Source: an uncultured bacterium
Lineage (GTDB): Bacteria > Patescibacteriota > Minisyncoccia > Phycocordibacterales > PALSA-1337
Assembly (NCBI GenBank): GCA_903870235.1
Contig: CAIQCA010000026.1
Coordinates: 1 to 11,880, forward strand
DNA: 11,880 nt
Direction of reading: 5' to 3'
The position numbers and the translations under genes are program-made. Of the stretch, positions 5,132 to 11,880 are shown piece by piece; position 1 is the first letter of the stretch; each line of letters opens with the position of its first letter. The notes under the pieces are model-generated. The model searched no databases, had not been told where the DNA came from, and worked only from the letters and a program-made list of their open reading frames with translations.

Positions 5132-6889
5132 CTATTTTCTCTGGTTGATCTCCTCAGTGAATTTCTGGAGGATTTCCTCGTTACTCAATTGTCCAATCTG
5201 GCCCTTGTCGCGGCTTTCCAAGGTCACCTTATTTGCTGCAATATCCTTGTCACCAATAATGATGAAATATGGTATTCGGGCATTCTTGGCATTGCGGACT
5301 TTCTTACCGAAGTTGTCTGACGAAGTGTCGAGTAGAGAGCGGATCATAGCTGTGCGAAGTTGATCATGAATTTTTTGGGCGGCCGGCATATGCGCTTCAC
5401 TTATAGGGATTACTTTCACTTGTGTTGGTGCAAGCCAAAGGGGAAAATTGCCGGCATAGTGTTCAATAAGAAATCCTATAAAACGTTCATGTGTGCCAAG
5501 TGGCGCACGGTGTATACAGAGTGGTGTTTGTTCTTTTCCTGAATTGTCTGTATAGGTCAAGCTGAATCTCTTTGGTACTGCAAAGTCTACCTGGTTTGTT
5601 GCGAGGGTAAATTCGCGACCAATAGCGCTCCAGACTTGTACATCGATCTTGGGACCATAGAAGGCAGCTTCGTTTGGTACTTCGATAAAAGGTATCTTCG
5701 AATCTATAAGGACCTTACGTACCATATCCTCAGTCTTTTTCCAAAGCTCTGGCTCATTTACATATTTTTCACCAAGACGCTTAGGGTCATGCGTGGAGAA
5801 ACGCATTACGTATTTTTGAACATTAAATATTTTGAAATACTGTAAGTACATTTCGTTTACGGCACGAAATTCATCGGCAAATTGCTCCTCGGTGCAATAG
5901 ATGTGGGCGTCGTTCATTTGGAGAGAACGTACGCGCATTAAACCAAAAAGTTCACCAGATTTTTCGTGACGATAGTTAGTACCGTACTCAGCCAGGCGTA
6001 GTGGTAAGTCACGATAGCTCTTGGGTCTTGCCGCAAAAATCTTGTGGTGGTGTGGGCAATTCATGGCTTTGAGGTAATATTTTCCACCCTCATATTCCAT
6101 GGGGGGGAACATTGATTCCTCGTAGTATGGCAAGTGACCGCTCTTCAAATACATTGAGTCTTTGGCAATATGTGGTGTGCGTACGCGCACATAATTCATT
6201 TTGAATTCTGTTTCTTTGGCTAGTCTCTCGAGTTCTTCAATGATGGCGCCGCCATTTGGGAGCCATAGTGGCAAGCCTGGGCCAACATCATCATCGAATT
6301 CAAATATATCCATGTCTTTGCCGATTTTTCTATGATCACGCTTCTCGGCTTCTTTCAGCATCGTCTCGTATTCGTCGAGTTCTTTTTTGGAACCAAAAGC
6401 CAATCCATAAATACGAGTTAACATGGCATTCTTTTCACTGCCACGCCAATAAGCACCAGCGAGACGTGTTAGTTTGAAGGAGTCCGAGGCAATTTCTTTT
6501 GCTGGATTTTCTGCATGACCACCGCGACATAAGTCAGTGAAAGTACCAGAAGTATATAGTGTTATGGGTTCTTTTTTGCCGACGATTTCGTCCACGAGTT
6601 CGAGTTTGTATTGATTTCCATTGAAAATTTCATGAGCTTTGTCTGCAGTGACTTCTTCGCTGGTGATAGTTTTCCATGAAGGTAAAAGCTTGCGCATCTT
6701 TTTCTCAATATCTTTCAGCTCTTTTTCCGTTGGTTTGTTTTCTGGTGCAAATTCGAAATCATAGTAAAAGCCGTTGTCTATGACAGGGCCGATAGTCGGC
6801 TTAGCATCTGGATACAATTCGAGCACTGATGCCGCCAGAAGGTGGGCCAAGGTGTGGCGGATATTGACTAGGTTTTGATTGGGGTTCAT
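5132..6889 (-). CDS. thrS: Threonyl-tRNA synthetase lacking the TGS domain
   Basis: A class II synthetase that charges tRNA-Thr. The protein (585 residues) begins directly in the editing domain, with HTLAH (His12, His16) and the second editing-site motif CRGGH (Cys121, His125) that hydrolyses Ser-tRNA-Thr. The catalytic core follows, with zinc ligands Cys278 (MNCPHH), His329 (NDAHIYC) and His460 (CIHRA), motif 2 YRHEKSG and motif 3 THERFIG. The anticodon-binding domain runs from about 490 to the end. Bacterial ThrRS is usually about 640 residues with an N-terminal TGS domain. Here an in-frame TAA lies 12 codons upstream with no alternative start between, so TGS is truly missing. The gene begins 43 bases after the dnaE stop on the same strand and is probably co-transcribed. 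No Shine-Dalgarno or T-box is visible. Confidence 0.96.
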   Translation of the reverse strand: MNPNQNLVNIRHTLAHLLAASVLELYPDAKPTIGPVIDNGFYYDFEFAPENKPTEKELKDIEKKMRKLLPSWKTITSEEVTADKAHEIFNGNQYKLELVDEIVGKKEPITLYTSGTFTDLCRGGHAENPAKEIASDSFKLTRLAGAYWRGSEKNAMLTRIYGLAFGSKKELDEYETMLKEAEKRDHRKIGKDMDIFEFDDDVGPGLPLWLPNGGAIIEELERLAKETEFKMNYVRVRTPHIAKDSMYLKSGHLPYYEESMFPPMEYEGGKYYLKAMNCPHHHKIFAARPKSYRDLPLRLAEYGTNYRHEKSGELFGLMRVRSLQMNDAHIYCTEEQFADEFRAVNEMYLQYFKIFNVQKYVMRFSTHDPKRLGEKYVNEPELWKKTEDMVRKVLIDSKIPFIEVPNEAAFYGPKIDVQVWSAIGREFTLATNQVDFAVPKRFSLTYTDNSGKEQTPLCIHRAPLGTHERFIGFLIEHYAGNFPLWLAPTQVKVIPISEAHMPAAQKIHDQLRTAMIRSLLDTSSDNFGKKVRNAKNARIPYFIIIGDKDIAANKVTLESRDKGQIGQLSNEEILQKFTEEINQRK

Positions 6890-6932
6890 GCAAAGAATGA
6901 TAGCAAATAAGTAATAACGACGCCATTAACCT

Positions 6933-9900
6933 CTATAACCCCTTAACTCGGTCTATGATAAAGCTCTTCTCACCATTTCTGGTGTTTATGGTGGCCTTTA
7001 TGGCCAAGCACCTGTCTGGTGCGATAAGTTCACGGAATTCACGGTAAGTCCGTGGAAATACTACAGAGTCGGCTGTTCCGGAGAAATCTGAAATGGTCAC
7101 AAAGGCCATGGTCTCATTGTTTTTGGTCTGAATCAAACGAACTTCGGTTATGATCACTCCGAGTATAACTGAGGCACCGTCTTTCAAAGTTGCTAAAGCC
7201 TTCTTTATATCTATGTCTTTTTTTGTAATGACGTCGCGGTATCTCTCTAGTGGATGGCCTGAAATATAAAGTCCGAGCAACTCTTTTTCCCAAGAAAGTT
7301 TGTCTTTCATCTCAGCTTTGGGCACATCATTTAATTTTAGCGTTGGCACAGAGGAAGTGTCAGCCATCATTCCAAAAAGGGAATTTTGATCAGCATGTTT
7401 GAGGGCACCCTCTTTGTTGTATTCGAGAAGTAGGTCTAAGTTACCAAGTAGTGTGCCGCGGTCCTCACCGAAACAATCCAAAGCACCAGCCTTGATCAGT
7501 GATTCTAGAGACTTTTTGTTCAAGTTACGATCTTTTACTCGGTCCAGGAAATCCGGCAAGGATTTGTATTTTCCGGCACGCTTACGTTCATCGATAATAG
7601 CCGTAGAGATACCTTGGCCAAAGTTCTTTATAGTTACAAGTCCAAAACGGATACGTTTGAGTGCGGAACTACCAACCGCTTGAGATGCGGCACTATCTTT
7701 GACTACAGTAAACTGACTGTAGCTTTCATTGACATCAGGTGGAAGGACTGGAATACCAATACGTTTACATTCAGCGATAGTTTCGGCAACTTTTTCTGTA
7801 TCACCAGATTCACTCGACAAAACCGCGGACAAATATATTTCAGGAAAATGTGCTTTCAAATATGCCGTGATGTATGCCACACGACCATAAGATACGGAGT
7901 GGGCCTTGTTGAAACCATAAGCCGCAAAAGGTTCGATCCATTTCCAAATCTCGTTGGCTTTTTTCTCAGTCCAGCCACTATGCTTCACACAACCTTGTAT
8001 GAATTTCTCCTTTTGCTTAGCCATTTCTTCAGGAATTTTCTTACCGACGGCTTTGCGGAATTTGTCCACTTCTATCCAACTGTAACCGGCCAGGTCGTGA
8101 GCCATTATGAGGAGTTCATCTTGATAGACGAGCACACCATAAGTTTTCTTGAGGATTTTTTCTAGAGCAGGATCGAGATATTTGATTAGCTTTGGGTTGT
8201 GTTTGTGCTCAATATAGTCGGGAATAAATTGAATAGGCCCCGGACGGTATAGCGCCACCATAGCGTTGATGTCATGAATGGTGGTTGGTCGCATATCCTT
8301 CAAGAATTTGGTCATACCATCGCCATTCAATTGAAAAAGATCAGCGGTTTCACCGCGCGCTAGCATTTCAAAAGTGGGTTTATCATCGACTGGTATCGTG
8401 TCGACATCTAGAGAAACACCGTCGATTTTGCGGATACGTTCGATAGCGTCTGCGATGATAGTCAGGTTTTTTAGTCCCAAGAAGTCAAATTTGAGTAGAC
8501 CGGCTTCCTCGATCGAATACATGTCGTACTGAGTAATAATCTTACCTTCGCCTTTCGGGTCAAACTGTAGAGGAGTATAGTCGGTCAGCGCGGTTGGTGA
8601 TATGACAACACCGGCGGCGTGAACTCCGATATGTCTGGCACAGCCTTCAATTTTCTTGGCCATATCGATGATACGCTTCACGTCGGGTTCGCTGTCGTAA
8701 GCAGCTTTGAGTTCTGGAGTTTCTTCAAGGGCACGTTCGATGGTCATAGGAAAGCCTTGTGAACCCATTGGAATTAGTTTCGAAATGCGATCTCCAACAT
8801 CGTAAGGGAATTCCATGGCACGCGCTACATCACGCACTGAACCGCGAGCGGCCATAGTTCCGAATGTACCGATCTGTGCAACTTTCTCAGCACCATATTT
8901 GCGTCGCACGTAGTCGATAACTTCATCGCGACGATCATCGGCATAGTCCATATCGATATCGGGAGCCGATGGACGGTCAGGGTTCAAGAAACGTTCAAAC
9001 GGGATCTCGTATTCAATTGGGTTGATATTGGTAATTCCGGCCAGGAAAGTAACCATAGATCCAGAAACTGAACCCCTAATGTTGCTAAGGATGCCATTTT
9101 CACGCGCAAAGCGTAGCATATCGGCCACCACCAAGAAGTAAGGTGAATAGCCTTTGTCATGGATAACTTTCAGCTCATATTCGGCGCGCTTGATGATATC
9201 TTCGGTTTTTGGAACATTACGACGTGTGAAGCCTTCATAGACAATTCGTCTAAGTTCTTCGTCTGGTGTAAGACCGCTCTCAACAGTCAGGGCTGGAAAT
9301 ACCCATTTACCGAGTACAAGTTCAAGATTACATAAGTCAGTAATGTGCGCCGTATTTTTCAAAGCTTCTGGCATATCGTGGAAAAGTTCGAGGGCGCGCT
9401 CTTCTCCTATGAAAGAAAAATCATCCTCATCGCTATCCGAAATCTTTTCAGACGCATCTGTATGTGAATTTACGCGCACCAAAGTTTCTCGCGCAAACCT
9501 ATCTTCGGGTTTTATATAGTACACATCATGAGCAGCCATGAGAGGAATCTTTTGCGAGTGTGCGAAATCCGCCAAAGTTTTCATATTGGCTTCATGGTTT
9601 TCTATTTCGGGGTGGCGAGTAATTTCTATATAGAGACGGTTGGTGCTATCGGTGCTACCAGACTTTGAGCCAAAAATCTTCTTATAAAAAGCGGCTATTT
9701 CTTTGGCCTTGTCCTGGTTGCGACCTTTTAGGGATTGAGCGATCTCACCGGAGAAACTTGGTGAAATGGCGATCAGGCCTTCGTTGTATTTTTCCAAAAG
9801 TTCACGATCTATACGTGGTTTATAGTAGAAGCCTTCAAGGTTAGAAAGCGTGACTAGTTGGATTAAGTTCTTGTAACCAGTCTCGTTCATGGCCAATAAG

Positions 9901-10169
9901 ACCAGACGCGAACGACGATTATCAATACCAGCAGCCATGTCTTTACGAGAACGAATGGCCACATAGAAGTCCACACCAATAATCGGCTTGATTTCTTTTT
10001 TCTTACACTCTTTGTAGAACTCTATGGCGCCATAGAGATTGCCACTATCGGTTATGGCCAATGCTTTCATACCGTGTCTCTTGGCTTCACCGACAAGGTC
10101 CTCGATCTTTGGTAGAGCCGTCAAAAGGGAATAATGGGAGTGGACATGGAGGTGGGTAAATTCAGACAT
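6933..10169 (-). CDS. dnaE: DNA polymerase III alpha subunit (DnaE)
   Basis: The replicative polymerase catalytic subunit, 1078 residues. An N-terminal PHP domain (about 1-280) starts HLHVH. The palm carries PDIDMD with catalytic Asp404 and Asp406, and FDFLG with Asp562, matching Asp401, Asp403 and Asp555 of E. coli. GVHAAG (about 515-520) is a conserved family segment. Fingers and tandem helix-hairpin-helix regions follow, then an OB domain (about 975-1078) where the protein ends. The longer C-terminal tau-binding region of E. coli DnaE (1160 residues) is missing. Several PHP positions that bind metal in proofreading-type enzymes are replaced (Thr17, Ser42, Arg88), so the PHP domain is probably not an active exonuclease. 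It is the first gene of a likely dnaE-thrS operon, divergent from the gene at 10294. Confidence 0.97.
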   Translation of the reverse strand: MSEFTHLHVHSHYSLLTALPKIEDLVGEAKRHGMKALAITDSGNLYGAIEFYKECKKKEIKPIIGVDFYVAIRSRKDMAAGIDNRRSRLVLLAMNETGYKNLIQLVTLSNLEGFYYKPRIDRELLEKYNEGLIAISPSFSGEIAQSLKGRNQDKAKEIAAFYKKIFGSKSGSTDSTNRLYIEITRHPEIENHEANMKTLADFAHSQKIPLMAAHDVYYIKPEDRFARETLVRVNSHTDASEKISDSDEDDFSFIGEERALELFHDMPEALKNTAHITDLCNLELVLGKWVFPALTVESGLTPDEELRRIVYEGFTRRNVPKTEDIIKRAEYELKVIHDKGYSPYFLVVADMLRFARENGILSNIRGSVSGSMVTFLAGITNINPIEYEIPFERFLNPDRPSAPDIDMDYADDRRDEVIDYVRRKYGAEKVAQIGTFGTMAARGSVRDVARAMEFPYDVGDRISKLIPMGSQGFPMTIERALEETPELKAAYDSEPDVKRIIDMAKKIEGCARHIGVHAAGVVISPTALTDYTPLQFDPKGEGKIITQYDMYSIEEAGLLKFDFLGLKNLTIIADAIERIRKIDGVSLDVDTIPVDDKPTFEMLARGETADLFQLNGDGMTKFLKDMRPTTIHDINAMVALYRPGPIQFIPDYIEHKHNPKLIKYLDPALEKILKKTYGVLVYQDELLIMAHDLAGYSWIEVDKFRKAVGKKIPEEMAKQKEKFIQGCVKHSGWTEKKANEIWKWIEPFAAYGFNKAHSVSYGRVAYITAYLKAHFPEIYLSAVLSSESGDTEKVAETIAECKRIGIPVLPPDVNESYSQFTVVKDSAASQAVGSSALKRIRFGLVTIKNFGQGISTAIIDERKRAGKYKSLPDFLDRVKDRNLNKKSLESLIKAGALDCFGEDRGTLLGNLDLLLEYNKEGALKHADQNSLFGMMADTSSVPTLKLNDVPKAEMKDKLSWEKELLGLYISGHPLERYRDVITKKDIDIKKALATLKDGASVILGVIITEVRLIQTKNNETMAFVTISDFSGTADSVVFPRTYREFRELIAPDRCLAIKATINTRNGEKSFIIDRVKGL

Positions 10170-10203
10170 AATAGTTAGAATTCCTGTTGATTCTATGGAT
10201 TGA

Positions 10204-10212
10204 AGTATAACA
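10204..10212 (-). promoter_or_regulatory. Extended -10 promoter of dnaE-thrS
   Basis: On the minus strand TGT followed by TATACT forms an extended -10 element. The expected start is about 28 bases before the dnaE ATG. The -35 region is poor. A weak AGGA lies about 13 bases before the ATG. Confidence 0.55.
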
Positions 10213-10232
10213 AAATATGAATCTTTATCACA

Positions 10233-10260
10233 TTGACTTTATTGTTTTTTTGGGTAAGAG
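10233..10260 (+). promoter_or_regulatory. Possible promoter of the prephenate dehydratase-like gene
   Basis: TTGACT (10233-10238) is followed after 16 bases by TAAGAG (10255-10260) preceded by TGGG. The -10 is weak. It is divergent from the dnaE promoter inside a 124-base intergenic region. Confidence 0.35.
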
Positions 10261-10277
10261 TGAACGTTAGAAAAAAG

Positions 10278-10286
10278 AAAGGGTGG
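10278..10286 (+). promoter_or_regulatory. Shine-Dalgarno of the prephenate dehydratase-like gene
   Basis: AAAGGGTGG lies seven bases before the ATG at 10294, at the end of a purine-rich leader like that of the ligase gene. It supports this ATG as the start. Confidence 0.6.
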
Positions 10287-10293
10287 GAATAGT

Positions 10294-10977
10294 ATGAATA
10301 CAGAACAAGGCCGAGGATGGAAGATTCGTAGTCCTAAAAAGAATGTTGGTGCTGAGGTGCTCGTGGGTGTTTCGATCTCGACGGGAAAAAATGGGCCGTT
10401 TGCTTATAAGATGTTTGGTGAGCGTGACCTTTTTGCTAATGCAAATACGGGCGTGATATTCCTGAAATCGAACAAGGAAACCCTAGGGGCCGTGTCTCGT
10501 GGAGAGGTTCAGTTTGGTGTTGTACCAATCTTGGACCCGTCTATACCAGAAGGGTTGGTTAGTGAAGTTGTACATTTCTGGGTGGAACATGACCGTAAGG
10601 TCGGAGTCGTCGCGGAACAGTTACTGAATGTTGGATGCGGACGATTGGTCCGATTCAACTTGGTCACCGCAGTTGCGTCGGATCCAGCGATCAGAAACAA
10701 GAAGGCCCTGGTCCTGTGTGTCGATCATAAGTCGAAAACAATCGACGGGGCACTTGAGGTTATCCGGTCGTTTCAGTACAAACAGACCTGTCTGAGGCCG
10801 ATCGATACGGGTGCACCTGAAGATCATTGTTTCTATGTCGAGGTTATCCGCTCGGTAAATGATCATGCTTGGTCACCAAACTTCATGAAGGAATTGTCGG
10901 AGGTGACCGTATGGGCTCGTTGTATGGGGACTCTCCGCGAACACAATCGTTTTGTGGATGTACCCCAGTCTGGATAG
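10294..10977 (+). CDS. Reduced prephenate dehydratase-like protein with ACT domain
   Basis: The 227-residue protein resembles PheA-type prephenate dehydratase in two parts. Residues about 21-115 match the first half of the catalytic domain: NGPFAYKMFG corresponds to the family's GPxGTFS start, and EVQFGVVPIL corresponds to ADYGVVPIENS. Residues about 135-215 match the C-terminal ACT domain, with GAL at 152-154 and LRP at 167-169 as in the family's GAL and ESRP motifs, ending in WARCMGTL. The intervening second lobe and the catalytic Thr-Arg-Phe segment are absent (families usually run about 270-280 residues), and the IENS tetrapeptide is replaced by ILDP. Dehydratase activity is therefore doubtful; an amino-acid-sensing or regulatory role is a guess. 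It is monocistronic, with a strong Shine-Dalgarno and terminator. Its NNG/NNC-rich codon use resembles the ligase gene more than dnaE or rnhB. Confidence 0.55.
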   Translation: MNTEQGRGWKIRSPKKNVGAEVLVGVSISTGKNGPFAYKMFGERDLFANANTGVIFLKSNKETLGAVSRGEVQFGVVPILDPSIPEGLVSEVVHFWVEHDRKVGVVAEQLLNVGCGRLVRFNLVTAVASDPAIRNKKALVLCVDHKSKTIDGALEVIRSFQYKQTCLRPIDTGAPEDHCFYVEVIRSVNDHAWSPNFMKELSEVTVWARCMGTLREHNRFVDVPQSG

Positions 10978-10996
10978 GGATACCAAGTTTTGTGCG

Positions 10997-11030
10997 TGTC
11001 GGAGTGGATTTACTTCACTCCGACATTTTT
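10997..11030 (+). terminator. Intrinsic terminator before rnhB
   Basis: TGTCGGAGTG (10997-11006) and CACTCCGACA (11016-11025) form a perfect ten-pair stem with a nine-base loop, followed by TTTTTGTTTT. It lies 20 bases after the preceding stop codon. Its 3' arm ends in CCGACA, 15 bases before the rnhB -10 box, so it may double as the -35 region. Confidence 0.93.
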
Positions 11031-11040
11031 GTTTTAAGGT

Positions 11041-11046
11041 TATAAT
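11041..11046 (+). promoter_or_regulatory. -10 box directly before rnhB (leaderless start)
   Basis: A perfect TATAAT is followed after six bases (GTGTTA) by the ATG at 11053, so the transcript should begin at or beside the start codon. The layout is the same as before the small membrane protein at 136. The best -35 candidate is CCGACA at 11020-11025, inside the terminator stem, with a short 15-base spacer. Confidence 0.6.
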
Positions 11047-11052
11047 GTGTTA

Positions 11053-11709
11053 ATGGTAAAACCGCACGCAAAACCACACAAAAAGTTTTGGACAAAAAAA
11101 CCATCGGAGATACTTGTTGGTATCGATGAAGCCGGTCGCGGTCCATTGGCTGGCCCAGTTTCTGTGGGAGTTTTTGCTGTAAGAACTTCCGGCATATTGA
11201 AAAAATTCTGTGGCGTTAAAGACTCGAAACAGCTAAGTGAAAAACAAAGGGAAGAATGGTTGGAGAAAATTAAAAAAATGCGTAAGCCTATTACAGGCGG
11301 ATCTCCAGAAGTTGCCTACGCGGTTTCTTTCTCAAGCGCTGGCACAATTGATAAGCGCGGCATTTCACATGCTGTACGTGCGGCGATAAATCGAGCGCTA
11401 CAAAGACTTGAGCGTGACGGTTTTGTAGATATTCATTCTCAAATTAAACTTGATGGTCTCCTACATGCTCCCACCCGGTTTAAACACCAAAGAACTATTA
11501 TAAATGGTGATGCTACACAACCTATAATTGCTTTAGCCTCTATCTGTGCGAAGGTTCACAGAGATCGTCGTATGAAAAAAGTTGCCAAGCAATATCCACA
11601 ATACGGCTTTGAAATCCATAAAGGCTATGGCACAGCTGCTCATTATAAGGCCATAAAAAAACACGGCATATCGAAAATACACCGTAGAAGCTATTTGAAG
11701 AATCTTTAA
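11053..11709 (+). CDS. rnhB: Ribonuclease HII
   Basis: Cleaves the RNA strand of RNA-DNA hybrids and single ribonucleotides embedded in DNA, in the cytoplasm. The 218-residue protein has the family signature GIDEAGRGPLAGPV (Asp25, Glu26) and DSKQLSEKQR (Asp57). The remaining acidic active-site residues are Asp134 (KLDGLL) and Asp153 (NGDATQ), followed by the conserved SICAKVHRDRRM segment and a basic C-terminal tail. All four acidic active-site residues are present and the length is normal. An in-frame GTG at 11047 would add two residues, but it lies directly after the -10 box, so the ATG at 11053 is chosen. There is no Shine-Dalgarno, consistent with a leaderless mRNA. Confidence 0.95.
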   Translation: MVKPHAKPHKKFWTKKPSEILVGIDEAGRGPLAGPVSVGVFAVRTSGILKKFCGVKDSKQLSEKQREEWLEKIKKMRKPITGGSPEVAYAVSFSSAGTIDKRGISHAVRAAINRALQRLERDGFVDIHSQIKLDGLLHAPTRFKHQRTIINGDATQPIIALASICAKVHRDRRMKKVAKQYPQYGFEIHKGYGTAAHYKAIKKHGISKIHRRSYLKNL

Positions 11710-11754
11710 GGTTTATTTGATTGGTTTTTGATTAGACTATAGAACTTCTTGATC

Positions 11755-11775
11755 AAAACTTCATAGAAGTATTTT
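11755..11775 (+). terminator. Weak hairpin after rnhB
   Basis: ACTTC (11758-11762) and GAAGT (11766-11770) form a five-pair stem with a three-base loop, flanked by AAA and ATTTT. It is AT-rich and marginal. The 100-base gap between rnhB and the pilin gene holds nothing else clear; a TTGATC (11749-11754) and TTTATG (11773-11778) pair with an 18-base spacer could be a promoter for the pilin. Confidence 0.25.
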
Positions 11776-11809
11776 ATGCTACATACATTATTAATTAACT
11801 TTATTAATC

Positions 11810-11880
11810 ATGTTTTTTCATAGAAAAAGCTCTGTATTATGTAGTGGATTTACTCTGATAGAAGTCCTGGTTGTTATCGG
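11810..11880 (+). CDS. Type IV pilin or pseudopilin, N-terminal fragment
   Basis: Only the first 23 codons lie in the window. They read a short basic leader (MFFHRKSSVLCSG) followed by FTLIEVLVVIG, the classic prepilin motif. Cleavage by prepilin peptidase is expected after Gly13, followed by N-methylation of the new Phe, with Glu at mature position 5. The hydrophobic helix runs off the window edge, so whether this is a major pilin, a minor pilin or a competence pseudopilin cannot be told. No Shine-Dalgarno is visible before the ATG. Confidence 0.85.
   Translation, partial: MFFHRKSSVLCSGFTLIEVLVVI

Noticed and set aside
6890-6932. T-box or other leader controlling thrS
   Set aside because: The gap after dnaE is only 43 bases, with no T-box core, specifier stem or terminator.
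7614-8165. 183-codon plus-strand frame inside dnaE
   Set aside because: It overlaps the conserved polymerase coding region on the other strand. The peptide has no recognisable domain and there is no initiation signal.
1-11880. Alternative genetic code (TGA as Gly)
   Set aside because: All recognised proteins have family-typical ends and contain no internal TGA, although every complete gene here stops at TAA or TAG.

Overview
The window looks like a chromosomal segment of a Candidate Phyla Radiation (Patescibacteria) bacterium, most likely of the Parcubacteria/Paceibacteria group. Both tRNA genes lack an encoded CCA. ThrRS lacks the usual N-terminal TGS domain. Two genes appear to start leaderless, a few bases after a -10 box. 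There is a pair of PKD-like surface proteins rich in Asn, Tyr and Ser, and a type IV pilin begins at the right edge. All proteins read through with TGA as a stop, so the recoded Gracilibacteria/Absconditabacteria code is not needed. The lineage is an inference from gene style, not from a marker phylogeny.

Layout, left to right. (1) 1-570: tRNA-Arg(CCT) on the minus strand, a small one-helix membrane protein, a decayed 5' copy of tRNA-Phe, and the intact tRNA-Phe(GAA). (2) 718-2523: a divergent ATP-dependent DNA ligase with its own Shine-Dalgarno sequence and a strong terminator. (3) 2620-5084: two tandem paralogous secreted or surface proteins. Each has a near-consensus sigma70-type promoter with an 18-base spacer and a conserved, apparently structured 5' leader that ends about nine bases before the ATG. 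The cluster ends in a bidirectional terminator. (4) 5132-10169, minus strand: dnaE (replicative polymerase alpha subunit) followed by thrS, probably one operon. (5) 10294-10977: a reduced prephenate dehydratase-like/ACT protein divergent from dnaE, followed by a strong terminator. (6) 11053-11709: rnhB (RNase HII), whose promoter abuts that terminator. (7) 11810-end: start of a type IV pilin or pseudopilin gene.

Most genes are housekeeping: replication (dnaE, rnhB, ligase) and translation (thrS, two tRNAs). The accessory part is the paralogous surface-protein pair. The strongest candidate for something undescribed is its duplicated 5' leader. The two copies keep a 24-base core with 21 identities, while the surrounding helices change by compensatory substitutions. 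The window also seems to show three modes of translation start: leaderless (91-residue protein, rnhB), strong Shine-Dalgarno with a purine-rich leader (ligase, prephenate dehydratase-like gene), and a structured leader without an obvious Shine-Dalgarno (surface proteins).
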